The notes under the pieces are model-generated. The model was not told where the DNA came from. It did not search any database and was given only the letters and a program-made list of their open reading frames with translations. Both the position numbers and the translations under genes were made by a program. From Exiguobacterium acetylicum (lineage in GTDB: Bacteria; Bacillota; Bacilli; Exiguobacteriales; Exiguobacteriaceae), in assembly GCF_022170825.1 (NCBI RefSeq), contig NZ_CP081878.1, forward strand, positions 1,328,001 to 1,392,000: a stretch of DNA of 64,000 bases. The letters run 5' to 3'. The number at the start of each line of letters is the position of its first letter. The first letter of the stretch is position 1. Below are positions 8,350-17,313 of this stretch, one piece after another.

Positions 8350-9120
8350 TTAGTCCGCTGTTTTTCGGAATCGAAGTGCCGAACAACCAAGTGTGAGAAG
8401 AATCCAAACAAGACAAAAAGTGACACTGATCAGATGGGACGAAGAAAAAAACGGCGCAGTTGGCGGTTCCGATAGAAGTGCACCAGGCGTGAAAAATAGA
8501 ACGTCTGGCAATAACGAAGGAAGTGCGACGAGTAACAAGGAGACGACGAGCGATAAGATGCCAATCGGAACGGCACGTTGTAAATAGGTGCTGATTAGTA
8601 GCGTCAGACTGACGACGAATAATGTCCAAAGACTAAAATCGCTGATGATGCGTAGCGCAAGTATCGGTGAGAGGGATCCGAACCAATAGACGGTCAGACC
8701 ATAAGACGTGACTGCCCCAATCGAAATACCGAATAAACTGATCATGCTGTGGCTGAACCATTTCGACACGAGATAGACATTTCGCGAGACAGGTCGTGTC
8801 AAAATGAAATCTTGCATGCCGGTTTGTCGGTCTGACGCGAGCAATCCCATGAAGCTCATGATGAGGACGATCAATCCGAGTTGATTGAATTGCCCATGGA
8901 TCGTTGCGCTAAAGACGTCAAGCGGTTGCGGGGCAGAACGATTCGGATCAATGATGATCCCTTCCGCGTTTCCGACATGTTCGAGCAAAACATCCATATA
9001 CATCAACAGCAACGGTTGCGTCACGCCGAGAGCGATGAAGAAAAGCGGCAACCAGACGATTTTCCATTCTTTCCACGCTTCCAGCCACTCGGTCATCGTC
9101 AACGTATAAAAGGTCCTCAT
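8350..9120 (-). CDS. ABC-2 type transporter permease (YxlG/NosY-like)
   Basis: A 256-residue membrane protein with six hydrophobic segments. It has the ABC-2 permease pattern: an N-terminal ...WKEWK motif, a large loop after the first span, and SDRQTGMQDFILTRPVSRNVYL, the cytoplasmic loop typical of export permeases. The start ATG overlaps the ATPase stop by four bases. With the two genes upstream it gives the same order as B. subtilis yxlE-yxlF-yxlG (PLDc_N protein, ATPase, permease). The exported substrate is unknown. Confidence 0.85.
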   Translation of the reverse strand: MRTFYTLTMTEWLEAWKEWKIVWLPLFFIALGVTQPLLLMYMDVLLEHVGNAEGIIIDPNRSAPQPLDVFSATIHGQFNQLGLIVLIMSFMGLLASDRQTGMQDFILTRPVSRNVYLVSKWFSHSMISLFGISIGAVTSYGLTVYWFGSLSPILALRIISDFSLWTLFVVSLTLLISTYLQRAVPIGILSLVVSLLLVALPSLLPDVLFFTPGALLSEPPTAPFFSSSHLISVTFCLVWILLTLGCSALRFRKTAD

Positions 9121-10001
9121 ACATCCGCCACCATGTCGAGAAAACGCTTCTCAAGTCCAATCGGTTGATAGGCAATCGAAGCAATCGACCATCCTTCGTT
9201 AATCAAGGTCGTGGCCACTTGGGAAAGATCCAGCGGGTGCTGTGCTGAGAACTGATAGTTGCACGGGTTGATTCGATCCATCTGTATCTTTGGAAAAATA
9301 GTAGTCGAAAGGGGTGGGGCAGGTGTGAGCGTCTCGATTTGAATCTGGTAGGGATTAACGTCGCGTTGATGCGCGAGCGGACCCAGCAATCGACCGTGCT
9401 TAATGACTAAAAAACGGTCGCAACACGTCTTCGCGTCTTCTAAGAGATGGGTCGAGACGATAATCGTCATCCGTTTTTTTAAACGAAGGATCAACTGGTT
9501 GATATCATGTCGACCGCTTGGATCGAGTGCGGACGCGGGTTCGTCTAAAATCAATAACGTTGGTTCATGTAAGATTGCTTGGGCGATTCCGAGGCGTTGG
9601 CGCATACCGCCGGATAAGCGTTCAATCACTTCTGTTTGTTGGTCGCCTAATCCGACTTCTTGTAAGACAATTGGAATCCGCTCGGTTAGCGTTGCGCGAT
9701 TAAGACCAGACAAACTTCCAAAAAAGCGCAGTGACTGTTCGCACGTCATCCAAGGCTTGAAATCAGTCTGTTGCGATAAGTAGCCGATGACCTGTTTTTG
9801 TTGTCGGATCGGGCGATTATACATCGTGATCGAACCAGGATCACTGTTGATGATTCCACTGAGGCATTTCAGGAGTGTCGTTTTTCCGGCACCATTTGGT
9901 CCAATCAGACCGAGGCATTCATATTCGTGAATCGTAAAGGAAATATCGTCTAGGATAAGACGGCGTTGAAGTGAAAGCTTGAGATGCGAAATCTGGATCA
10001 T
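9117..10001 (-). CDS. ABC transporter ATP-binding protein (YxlF-like)
   Basis: A 294-residue ABC-2 class ATPase with Walker A GPNGAGKTT, signature RLSGGMRQRLGIAQ, Walker B LLILDEPASALDP and switch histidine IVSTHLL. The C-terminal 80 residues are a variable domain of the kind seen in drug and peptide exporters. The start is ATG 10001, preceded by GGAGGATG; upstream in-frame codons would reach into the previous gene without a ribosome binding site. Its ATG overlaps the stop of the PLDc_N gene by four bases, so all three genes are translationally linked. Confidence 0.9.
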   Translation of the reverse strand: MIQISHLKLSLQRRLILDDISFTIHEYECLGLIGPNGAGKTTLLKCLSGIINSDPGSITMYNRPIRQQKQVIGYLSQQTDFKPWMTCEQSLRFFGSLSGLNRATLTERIPIVLQEVGLGDQQTEVIERLSGGMRQRLGIAQAILHEPTLLILDEPASALDPSGRHDINQLILRLKKRMTIIVSTHLLEDAKTCCDRFLVIKHGRLLGPLAHQRDVNPYQIQIETLTPAPPLSTTIFPKIQMDRINPCNYQFSAQHPLDLSQVATTLINEGWSIASIAYQPIGLEKRFLDMVADV

Positions 10002-10225
10002 GCGGTCATCCTCCTTCCGAGGACGAAGTAAAGAATCGAGCCGATCGGCTGGACGAGGAGAATGATCAATAACCATGTAGTCGGGGTGGCAATTCGGTCT
10101 TTTCGTCTGAACCAATCGATGCAGGCGCAACTGAGCAGAACCAAGTTGATGGAGATATAAATCAGTAACAACGGCAAAAATCGTTCCCAGTCGAGTTGTG
10201 ATAAGGCAGAGAAATCTGTATTCAT
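9998..10225 (-). CDS. Small PLDc_N-domain membrane protein (YxlE-like)
   Basis: A 75-residue protein with two membrane spans and the PLDc_N signature LLVQPIGSILYFVLGRR at its end. PLDc_N peptides occur alone next to ABC exporters; in B. subtilis YxlE sits in the sigY operon and limits SigY activity. Here no sigma factor is beside it, so a regulatory role is only an analogy. GGAGGG lies ahead of the ATG, and a long palindrome lies a few bases further up. Confidence 0.8.
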   Translation of the reverse strand: MNTDFSALSQLDWERFLPLLLIYISINLVLLSCACIDWFRRKDRIATPTTWLLIILLVQPIGSILYFVLGRRMTA

Positions 10226-10236
10226 GAAAAACCCTC

Positions 10237-10274
10237 CTTTTCTATTACCATTATCAATAATGGAAATAGAAAAG
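10237..10274. promoter_or_regulatory. 38-bp palindrome upstream of the YxlEFG-like operon
   Basis: The sequence is an inverted repeat around the dinucleotide CA at 10255-10256. The inner arms are CCATTAT and ATAATGG and the outer arms TTCTATT and AATAGAA, with one A-A mismatch between them; pairing extends to C10237-G10274. It begins just upstream of the operon's ribosome binding site, where a repressor would be expected to act. No T-run follows in the direction of the gene, which argues against a terminator. Confidence 0.6.
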
Positions 10275-10410
10275 TCAATGTTTGAAATGAATCAATCCTA
10301 GTTCGCAAGAAATGAAAGCTATGTTAAACTTCTCTTATCAAAATTTTCCAAATGATGTGTAGATTGACTAATTTGATTGAAAGACAAATCATGATTCGGG
10401 GGAGCGCTAC

Positions 10411-10761
10411 ATGCAGATCTATCAGTTCAAAAAAGAAGTTGGTAAGAAAATTACGAAGTTCGATTCTAATTTTGTGATGTCACAGATCATGCAGACCGAG
10501 AAAGTGACGCACATCGGATGTATCCATTTAGAGAAGGATGGAGTGGTCGGTTATCACCAAGCGGTCGTGCCACAACTTCTGTTAATTGTAGAGGGGGAAG
10601 GCTTTGTAAGAGGGGATACGGATGAATTCATCAGCATCCAGAGTGGTGAAGCCGTATTTTGGAATCAAGAAGAATGGCATGAAACGAAGACAGATACGGG
10701 GTTAACGGCGATTGTAATCGAAAGTGAGGAACTCGATACGTCAGCACTCGTTGCCCTATAA
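10411..10761 (+). CDS. Cupin-domain protein
   Basis: A 116-residue single-domain cupin. The conserved beta-barrel core runs from about residue 45 to 100, with GYHQAVVPQLLLIVEGEGFV as cupin motif 1 and GEAVFWNQEEWHET as motif 2. Only one histidine is present in motif 1, so metal binding may be weak or absent. GGGGGAG precedes the ATG. It stands alone and ends in a hairpin; function is unknown and many such proteins bind small sugars or stress metabolites. Confidence 0.75.
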   Translation: MQIYQFKKEVGKKITKFDSNFVMSQIMQTEKVTHIGCIHLEKDGVVGYHQAVVPQLLLIVEGEGFVRGDTDEFISIQSGEAVFWNQEEWHETKTDTGLTAIVIESEELDTSALVAL

Positions 10762-10770
10762 AGGTACATA

Positions 10771-10802
10771 AAGACACTCTCTCTGAAAAGGGAGAGTGTC
10801 TA
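10771..10802. terminator. Hairpin between convergent cupin and kinase-like genes
   Basis: GACACTCTC (10773-10781) pairs with GAGAGTGTC (10792-10800). The T-tract is short on both strands, so termination strength is uncertain. Confidence 0.6.
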
Positions 10803-10805
10803 CTA

Positions 10806-11921
10806 TTATTCAGTACACCATTTTTCTAATTCTTCGAGGCATAGATGTAACCGAGTAGTTATCATTTCTCGATCCCCCATCTGTTGCGTTGTTTTAGGAT
10901 TGAGGTGAGGTTGCTGCAAGATTTCGTAGTGCTCATACGCTTCTTGTAATAGCCATAATGTATACTCATCCAGTAACCGTCGAGATTGAGTGATGAATTC
11001 GTCTTCATCCAGGTCAAAGAAGTGTCCATTTATAAACCCATCAGCGATTTCATTCAAAATACTACTTTTTTCTTCATAGGCATGATGTATGTATCGTGGG
11101 GCATTCGAAAAGGCGGGTAACAGGAATTTGTAACAAAAAACAAAGTAAGCCGCATATTTCAAATCAAAATCTATCTTCGGAAACGGATCAATGATTGCGA
11201 TATGGTCAGTAGTTAAAATTAAATTTTCTGGTGTTACGTCTTGATTTACGAGAGCGATGTTTTGAACCTGAGTTCGTCTATTTTCAATTAAAGCATGAAT
11301 ATGTTTACCGACTTTTTCTTTATCAAAGTGAAGATCAGAATGAATGAGAGTATCTAAGGCGGTTAAGAGTTGTTCATTTTCTTCCTGCCATAATGCATCG
11401 ATAGTTTTTAAATCACTACCTCGAAGCGTCTTCCCGTCCCAGTATAATTCTCCGAAACCTTCGATAGATATTTTACGGTTATGTATATGATGATAAATTT
11501 GCCCTAATTGCTTACCGTAAGAATCGGCCACATCCTTATGAAGTGATAATAAATCCGTTCCATGACCCATGAACGTCTCTACTGTAAAGACCAGGTCTTC
11601 CTCGATAAAATACTGATAAAAGGTAGGGCAACTATCTTGGTAACTATTATTGGCGTGTAAATAATAGGCTTTCGTTGACTCATACTCTGTTATTAACTCT
11701 TGTTCATCAATCGGTTGTAGTTCCCCATACGCTTCGTTCTTTTTAATTCGAATCACCAGGTCTTGATCCTCTAACCTAGTTACTCTATAAACAGAGTGCC
11801 AAGCTCCTTCACCAATCTTTAGTAGCTGCTCTTCCTTTATGTTCTCAAGATTCCATTTGGTGAATGTTCTGTTCAACGTTTCGATTACAGTTTCATCAAG
11901 ATCTTCTTTGATCCGTTTCAT
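10806..11921 (-). CDS. Aminoglycoside phosphotransferase-like (APH/choline kinase fold) protein
   Basis: A 371-residue protein with the APH kinase fold. The P-loop-like stretch is IGEGAWHSVYRV (about 37), followed by VIRIKK with the ATP-binding lysine. The catalytic loop reads LVNQDVTPENLIL, keeping D and N of Brenner's motif but with Asn where His is usual, and the metal-binding triad is IIDPF instead of the common DWE. It may phosphorylate a small molecule or may have lost activity. GGAG lies five bases before the ATG. By eye the gene is AT-richer than its neighbours, which fits acquisition. Confidence 0.7.
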   Translation of the reverse strand: MKRIKEDLDETVIETLNRTFTKWNLENIKEEQLLKIGEGAWHSVYRVTRLEDQDLVIRIKKNEAYGELQPIDEQELITEYESTKAYYLHANNSYQDSCPTFYQYFIEEDLVFTVETFMGHGTDLLSLHKDVADSYGKQLGQIYHHIHNRKISIEGFGELYWDGKTLRGSDLKTIDALWQEENEQLLTALDTLIHSDLHFDKEKVGKHIHALIENRRTQVQNIALVNQDVTPENLILTTDHIAIIDPFPKIDFDLKYAAYFVFCYKFLLPAFSNAPRYIHHAYEEKSSILNEIADGFINGHFFDLDEDEFITQSRRLLDEYTLWLLQEAYEHYEILQQPHLNPKTTQQMGDREMITTRLHLCLEELEKWCTE

Positions 11922-11985
11922 GTTCTCCAGTTCGCTCCCTAATAAAGTTGTGTCGTAAAAACACCCTCCTGAATACGAATAGTGT

Positions 11986-12504
11986 CTACGGTAGGATGAC
12001 GAGTGAGACGGTCCGTTCGCTTGCTTGGTCTTCCGTCTCTAGGTGATGATATTTTTCGAGCAGTGTCCGCATGTCCTGTTGAAAATCATTGAAGGTTTCA
12101 TCCGTCAGTTGCAATTTCGCAATCGAGAACGTCGAGTGGTCCTGACCTTTCGTTTGAACGGTCTGTTCGAAGTAGGTCTGGTACTGCTGTAAGACGTACA
12201 TGAAGTAGAACGATACGAAATTTACTTTTTCATCGTACGTTGCACTGTTCCAGTCCGCTTCACTAATCTGATAACCGCTTGTGTTCAAGGCATAGATCTT
12301 CTCTTCGACTTTTCCGACGCGCTGAACGGCAACGACTTTCAACAACTGGTCGTCCATCATCGCATTGACTTGTCGGTATAAGGTCGACTGCGGTACATCC
12401 GTTAAGCGTTGATTCAGTTGCATGATCGATAAGCCGTCTTCGAGGTCAATCAATTCGAGCGCAATCTTAAAACGGACATGGTTTTTGAATAGATTAAAGT
12501 TCAT
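11986..12504 (-). CDS. Winged-helix transcriptional regulator (ArsR/PadR-like)
   Basis: A 172-residue protein with an N-terminal winged helix (residues about 8-75; recognition region VPQSTLYRQVNAMMDDQLL, then the wing VGKVEEKIYALN). The C-terminal half is helical and probably forms the dimer or effector domain. AAAGGAG precedes the ATG. It is divergent from a small membrane protein gene at 12653, which is a plausible target. The effector is unknown. Confidence 0.75.
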   Translation of the reverse strand: MNFNLFKNHVRFKIALELIDLEDGLSIMQLNQRLTDVPQSTLYRQVNAMMDDQLLKVVAVQRVGKVEEKIYALNTSGYQISEADWNSATYDEKVNFVSFYFMYVLQQYQTYFEQTVQTKGQDHSTFSIAKLQLTDETFNDFQQDMRTLLEKYHHLETEDQASERTVSLVILP

Positions 12505-12652
12505 GGGTGTCTAACTCCTTTATCGGTAAGATTCTAAAACTATCTTAGCATGTTTTTGGAAACATTCTTAAAAATGATAATGTAAAAAGAGGAAATGTGA
12601 TGTACCTCTTGAATGGTTTGTACTAGAGTATAGTAAAGAAAGGAGTTATCAT

Positions 12653-12922
12653 ATGAAAAATCCGAGTTATCGCTACGGTACATATGCCCTGATCACGAGT
12701 TTTTTCTTATTCTTCATCGTTCAGATGTTCCGAGCGTATATTGAGTTATCACCAGAATTTCTAGGGGAAAACCTTGGAGAATATGGCTTAACGTATTTCC
12801 CGATTAGTGCACTTATAGTTGGTTTAGTCTTTTTTAGTCATGGCTGGTGGGTTGAAGATGAGAAAAAGCAGCGTGAAAAGCTAGCTGTCAATAATCAGCA
12901 AGAGTCGAACGAATCGGTGTGA
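12653..12922 (+). CDS. Small membrane protein of unknown function
   Basis: An 89-residue protein with two membrane spans (about 10-30 and 47-65) and a charged, hydrophilic tail. AAAGGAG stands eight bases before the ATG. It is transcribed away from the winged-helix regulator gene, with which it shares an upstream region of about 150 bases, so the two may be linked in regulation. No family was recognised. Confidence 0.7.
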   Translation: MKNPSYRYGTYALITSFFLFFIVQMFRAYIELSPEFLGENLGEYGLTYFPISALIVGLVFFSHGWWVEDEKKQREKLAVNNQQESNESV

Positions 12923-12939
12923 ATCATACTGTTGATAGA

Positions 12940-12973
12940 AAAGACCGACAACGAATTTTCGTTGTCGGTCTTT
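12940..12973. terminator. Bidirectional terminator
   Basis: AAAGACCGACAACGA pairs perfectly with TCGTTGTCGGTCTTT around a short AT loop. It separates the small membrane protein gene from the convergent oxidase gene. Confidence 0.85.
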
Positions 12974-12979
12974 GTCGTT

Positions 12980-14122
12980 TCATGTGTTCAATTGTTTAAA
13001 TCGCTTGATCGAAAACGGTGCAATCGGTTCAGTCGTTGATTTTTCGACAATCAATTCACTAAGGACTTTTCCGACTAAGCTGCTGAACTTGAATCCATGA
13101 CCGGAAAAGCCAGCGGCAATCGCGATATGCGGATAGTCTGGGTGCAAATCGATGATGAAATCTTCGTCCGGTGTCATCGTGTAGAGACAGGTTTTTCCAT
13201 GAGACAAGGTATCGATTGCTGGCATGAACGTATTCGTGAACTGTTGTAGATCAGTAAGGTCACCCGTCTCCTGACCGAATAGACGGCGCGGCTGATTCGG
13301 ATCAACCGGGATACCGCCGTCATGGCGTCCGATTTTCAGACCAGCTCGTCCGATACTTGGGAAACCGTAGTAGTATCCAGCGGGTGTATCAAAGGCGAAG
13401 GCGGGGAACACCGTGTCGTTGAACACCTCTTCCTCTGCCTTAAACCAAGCGAATGTCTTTCGGACGGGACTAAGCGGTAAGGAGAGTCCGATTTGCTCGA
13501 GTAACGGTCCGGACCAGGAACCGGCAGCGACGATCAACGCGTTTGCCGAATAGGTGTCCGGTCCAACGGTTACGTCAACGCCATTAGCACGGGCTGTCAG
13601 CATCGTTACTTTTGCATTCGTCCGGATATCGACGCCGTTCGCGACAGCAAGGTCTCGGTATGCTTCGATGCACTCTTCGCACTTCAATACACCAGACGTC
13701 GGTTCGAAACAACCGATATAATCGTCAGGCATTGTTAAGCCGGACCAGCGAGTTTTAACTTCCTCTGCTGTCAGAATCTCGAGCGGTAAATCGTATTGCT
13801 GAGCACTCTTAATGATTGTCTGCATCGAATGAGACGATCTTTGACCAGCGTTTAAGACTCCTGTGTTCAAGAACAGACTTCGACCGCTGATTTGTTCTAA
13901 CTCATACCAGAGGCGTTGTGCGGTTAACGCCAGTGGGACGTAAGCTTCTCCTTCACCGTACGCATGGCGAATAATCCGGGTCTCCCCGTGATGACTCGCT
14001 TGATCATGCGGCGGATTGTGAGCGTCTAGCAGTAAAATGCTTTGATTGGTTCGTGAGAGATAGTAGCCGGCTGCCATCCCCATGGAACCGGCACCGACGA
14101 TAATGACATCATAATGGGACAT
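12980..14122 (-). CDS. FAD-dependent oxidase, monomeric sarcosine oxidase / N-methyltryptophan oxidase family
   Basis: A 380-residue flavoprotein. It opens with the dinucleotide-binding motif VIIVGAGSMGMAAGYYL and carries HHGETRIIRHAYGEG, the active-site segment of monomeric sarcosine oxidases. The cysteine in KTCLYTMTPDEDF matches the residue that binds FAD covalently. It would oxidise N-methyl amino acids to the amino acid, formaldehyde and hydrogen peroxide. ATG 14122 is chosen because AAGGAGT lies nine bases upstream; two upstream in-frame ATGs lack such a site. The exact substrate is not predictable. Confidence 0.85.
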   Translation of the reverse strand: MSHYDVIIVGAGSMGMAAGYYLSRTNQSILLLDAHNPPHDQASHHGETRIIRHAYGEGEAYVPLALTAQRLWYELEQISGRSLFLNTGVLNAGQRSSHSMQTIIKSAQQYDLPLEILTAEEVKTRWSGLTMPDDYIGCFEPTSGVLKCEECIEAYRDLAVANGVDIRTNAKVTMLTARANGVDVTVGPDTYSANALIVAAGSWSGPLLEQIGLSLPLSPVRKTFAWFKAEEEVFNDTVFPAFAFDTPAGYYYGFPSIGRAGLKIGRHDGGIPVDPNQPRRLFGQETGDLTDLQQFTNTFMPAIDTLSHGKTCLYTMTPDEDFIIDLHPDYPHIAIAAGFSGHGFKFSSLVGKVLSELIVEKSTTEPIAPFSIKRFKQLNT

Positions 14123-14192
14123 CCAGTTCGACTCCTTCATATGTAAGTTCATACCAGTATAGAGTGAGAACTAGAAAAGAACAAATGAAGGA

Positions 14193-15944
14193 TTAAATCT
14201 CGAAGCGACGAGCTTCTTGTTCTAAGTGTTCGGTCCGCTCGTTTAAATCACCGACGAGCGTATGCAACGTCGTGATTGTTGCGATCATCTGCTCTGACGC
14301 GGCGGCGACTTCCTCGTTACTTGCGGTATGTTCTTCAGCAACAGCGGCGATTTCCGTCAAGGCATTACGAATGAACCGTTCTGCTTGCAAGACGTCTTCC
14401 ATCTGTTGCGTCATTTGCTTTGTTGCTGTTGCGACATGCGTGACTTGATCCGTCAACTGTTCAAACGTCGTGTCCGTATCAAGGACGATCTGTTTGCCAG
14501 CTACCGTTGCTTCGACCGTCGTCTTGAAGCTCTGCTGCATCTGTTGCGCACTGGCTTCGATTGACGAGACGATTGAAGCAATCTCACTGACGCTACTTGC
14601 GACATGGCTCGAAAGGTTCTTGACCTCGGTCGCGACGACGGCGAACCCTTTGCCTTGTTCGCCAGCCCGAGCGGCTTCGATTGCAGCATTGAGTGCAAGT
14701 AGATTCGTCTGCTCGGAAATACCGCGGATGATCCCGACGAGCGTCTGGATATCTGATGATTGTTGTTTCAGTAAATCGATTTGTTCCGCCGACTGTGTGA
14801 CATGTTGGTGAATGTGACCCATCTGTTCAACGGACGCAGACATCTGCTCCCGTCCGATGCGCGTTAAGCTAGCCATCTGATCGGTCGTTCCGTGAATCGC
14901 GTGACCGGAGCGATTCGTCGTCTCGATTAACTGGGCGAATCGATTCATCTCGTCATTCAAGGAGAGGGTGACTTGTGTTTGACTTTCGGTTCCGGTCGCG
15001 ATTTCCGACATCGTATGGGCGATTTGCTGAGAACCATCGAGGACTTCCGTCGTACTTTGGTCAATCGATTGACTCGTCGCTGAGACGAGAGTTGCAGTTT
15101 GTTTGATGTCGACGATCATCGTCCGTAACATCTCATTCATATCGCGAATCGAGATCGCAAGCGCATAGATCTCATCTTTCGATGAAATCTGTAAAGCGGT
15201 CAATGTCTGTTTCGCGTGATCGAGTCGTCCGTCGGCAATCGCGGCGGCAACCGACTGTAACGTCTCAAGTGGACGTAATTTCCGACCGAGCACGACGTAA
15301 AGTAAGACGAGCGTGATCGTTAACAGCAGTAATAACAGTCCGATGAAGATTGGTGCATTTTGTTTTAATAACGCTGTTGTGAGGGCATCGACTTCCTTTG
15401 CGGCAATATCAGTTCCAAGGATCCCGATGACGTTCCCTGTCGTATCTTTTAAAGGAACATAAACGCTAATATACTGTCCATAAATCGGATCATTGATGAC
15501 GTTCGTCGTATGTGTGTCACCCTTTAATACGTCTTTCATATCGGCGACGGTCGCACCGCTTGCTGGAGCATTAATCTTCGCAGCATCTTCTTTCGGCAAA
15601 CCATCGATCAACAAGCGAACCTTGTTTTGGTCGATACGTGCTGTGTATGTATACAGGAGTCCATTTTGCTTACGTAACGTATCGAGTTGTGTTCGTAACG
15701 TTTCATATTGTTCGGAAATGACAGGCGATTGGAGAAATTCGCTATAAGCCGCTGTATCGAACGTCTTGCTGATGCGCAGTGCATCCTTTTCTGCGGTTGC
15801 TTTTAACGTCGAGACTGCCGTTTGCTTCGTATTGAAATATAAGGCCAGACTACTAAAAATAAAAAAGGCAATCAAAATCAAACTAATCATTACTAAAAGG
15901 CGCGTCCGGATGGAATGGTTCTTGGTTGTATTCTTCACAATCAA
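14193..15944 (-). CDS. Methyl-accepting chemotaxis protein
   Basis: A 583-residue transmembrane chemoreceptor. There is a membrane span at about 17-37, an extracellular sensor of about 150 residues resembling a Cache/PAS-type domain ([14 protein letters not shown] near its end), a second span near 195-218, a HAMP linker, and the signalling domain. The cytoplasmic tip motif [20 protein letters not shown] is intact. It would report a ligand to CheA/CheW. It is a single-gene unit; no other che genes are present, as is usual for scattered receptors. Confidence 0.92.
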   Translation of the reverse strand: MIVKNTTKNHSIRTRLLVMISLILIAFFIFSSLALYFNTKQTAVSTLKATAEKDALRISKTFDTAAYSEFLQSPVISEQYETLRTQLDTLRKQNGLLYTYTARIDQNKVRLLIDGLPKEDAAKINAPASGATVADMKDVLKGDTHTTNVINDPIYGQYISVYVPLKDTTGNVIGILGTDIAAKEVDALTTALLKQNAPIFIGLLLLLLTITLVLLYVVLGRKLRPLETLQSVAAAIADGRLDHAKQTLTALQISSKDEIYALAISIRDMNEMLRTMIVDIKQTATLVSATSQSIDQSTTEVLDGSQQIAHTMSEIATGTESQTQVTLSLNDEMNRFAQLIETTNRSGHAIHGTTDQMASLTRIGREQMSASVEQMGHIHQHVTQSAEQIDLLKQQSSDIQTLVGIIRGISEQTNLLALNAAIEAARAGEQGKGFAVVATEVKNLSSHVASSVSEIASIVSSIEASAQQMQQSFKTTVEATVAGKQIVLDTDTTFEQLTDQVTHVATATKQMTQQMEDVLQAERFIRNALTEIAAVAEEHTASNEEVAAASEQMIATITTLHTLVGDLNERTEHLEQEARRFEI

Positions 15945-16143
15945 CTAGTCCTCTCAACTCATATTTTCTATCTATATTTCATTTATCGGTCGCTAAAATA
16001 CATATTAAACAGGACCTTTTGACGATATTTTTTATGTCACTGCTGGAAAACAAACTGTTTTTTCTAAAAAAAGGATTTATTAAGAATGATTCAGGGCACA
16101 TATTAGATAGAAAAAAATACAAGTTGAGGGAAGAGGGATTGAG

Positions 16144-16320
16144 ATGGAAAGTGAAGTGGATCATCGAATCAAGGCAAGACATGTACACGAGAATGAATTA
16201 CGAAGACACGCGGTCAGCACAAAAAAAACAACCTTCCGAGTGATGACGTGTCTACGTTGTCAATCGAAAATCCTGTTGAAACAGGGACATCAAGATAGCC
16301 ATCAATGTGACACAAACTAA
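16144..16320 (+). CDS. Small putative zinc-binding protein (58 residues)
   Basis: A short frame beginning MESEVDHRIKARHVHENELRRH, with the end TCLRCQSKILLKQGHQDSHQCDTN. The CxxC followed by His and Cys could bind zinc. GAGGG stands six bases before the ATG. It lies in a gap between a chemoreceptor and a membrane protein, where no other frame is convincing. No family is recognised, and it could be a chance frame. Confidence 0.45.
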   Translation: MESEVDHRIKARHVHENELRRHAVSTKKTTFRVMTCLRCQSKILLKQGHQDSHQCDTN

Positions 16321-16346
16321 AAAATCTCGCTCTTAGAAACGAGATT
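16321..16346 (-). terminator. Terminator for the leftward membrane protein gene
   Basis: On the minus strand AATCTCG pairs with CGAGATT, followed by a run of T. It lies about 80 bases after the gene ending at 16425. Confidence 0.6.
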
Positions 16347-16424
16347 AAACAAAGTGTTAGGTAGGAAAAGAAACGGCTAAAATGAAAAATAGAATCATGA
16401 ACATTTGTTTTTCGATCATTCACG

Positions 16425-16913
16425 TTAGGATTTCATCGGCAACACATAGCGTAATAACAACTGCTGGATACAAGCAAGTAGTGTTCCAATTGTCAGCGGA
16501 GCAAGAATCAAACCCATACCAATGATGATTAGACCGGGTGCGTCGTCCACTTGACCAATATAAAAAAAGACAGGGAACAGACATGTCGTAAGAATTGTAA
16601 CGATATAAAACGACAGTTTCATCGATTGAATGGAAGCGGTGATGAGCGGAAAAGCCGGAGGAACCATCGATATATATCGGAGAATGCGGAGCGCATGGAA
16701 CAAAATCAATAGAGTCGGGATGAAGATGAGGTATGCGGTCAATAGAACACTGTAGCCAGGTCGTTCAAGTAACAAGTTATTCATGATACCATGCCAGACA
16801 AGTGGGATACCAAGACCAGCTAAACCGAATAAACTGAAGATGATACCGAAGACGATAAACCGTAAATACCGGATTTGCCAGACGAAATGATTCACGATAT
16901 CAACTCCTTTCAA
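16425..16913 (-). CDS. Membrane protein of unknown function
   Basis: A 162-residue protein with four membrane spans (about 16-40, 52-76, 92-115 and 125-150) separated by short loops. No motif or family was recognised. The ATG follows GAAAGGAGT. A promoter-like region with T-rich sequence lies upstream, and the divergent neighbour is a DUF2188 gene. Confidence 0.7.
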   Translation of the reverse strand: MKGVDIVNHFVWQIRYLRFIVFGIIFSLFGLAGLGIPLVWHGIMNNLLLERPGYSVLLTAYLIFIPTLLILFHALRILRYISMVPPAFPLITASIQSMKLSFYIVTILTTCLFPVFFYIGQVDDAPGLIIIGMGLILAPLTIGTLLACIQQLLLRYVLPMKS

Positions 16914-17041
16914 GGCGGCAAACGTTTCTTTTAGTATACTGCATCCCCCGATAAGCTAATAGAAAATTCAAGTGAAGAGACAACCGCACTTCAAAATAGT
17001 GTCATGAAGATGAAATAGATGAAGGAAATGGAGGTCACGTA

Positions 17042-17266
17042 ATGAAACGAGAGCAACATGTTACGCCACATCCTAAAGGTGGCTATCAAGTAAAAGCTGC
17101 CGGTGCGACTCGAGCGACCAAGCGATTCGCTACACAGAAAGAAGCGATTGCAGAAGGGCGTCGGATTGCGAAAAGTCAGAAGACGGAGCTCGTCATTCAT
17201 AACAAAGAAGGGCAGATTCGAGAAAAAGATTCCTACGGACATGATCCATTTCCACCACGAGGTTGA
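17042..17266 (+). CDS. DUF2188 family small basic protein
   Basis: A 74-residue protein matching DUF2188: a pattern HPKGGYQVKAAGATRATKRF, then a helix with KEAIAEGRRIAK, then LVIHNKEGQIREKDSYGHDP at the end. The family is small, basic and widespread, with no established function. GGAGG lies ten bases before the ATG. It is a single gene followed by its own terminator. Confidence 0.85.
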   Translation: MKREQHVTPHPKGGYQVKAAGATRATKRFATQKEAIAEGRRIAKSQKTELVIHNKEGQIREKDSYGHDPFPPRG

Positions 17267-17278
17267 GCCATCATATAT

Positions 17279-17310
17279 GACACGTTCTGATCATCAGAGC
17301 GTGTCTTTTT
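17279..17310 (+). terminator. Terminator after the DUF2188 gene
   Basis: GACACGTTCTGA pairs with TCAGAGCGTGTC (one G-T pair) around the loop TCA, followed by TTTTT. Confidence 0.9.
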
Positions 17311-17313
17311 AAT

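Noticed and set aside
9403..9783. Open frame opposite the ABC ATPase gene
   Set aside because: It lies wholly inside a gene with all ABC motifs intact on the other strand.
15926..16243. Frame of 105 codons on + overlapping the chemoreceptor start
   Set aside because: No ribosome binding site; the 58-residue frame at 16144 in another phase has one and carries a CxxC motif.
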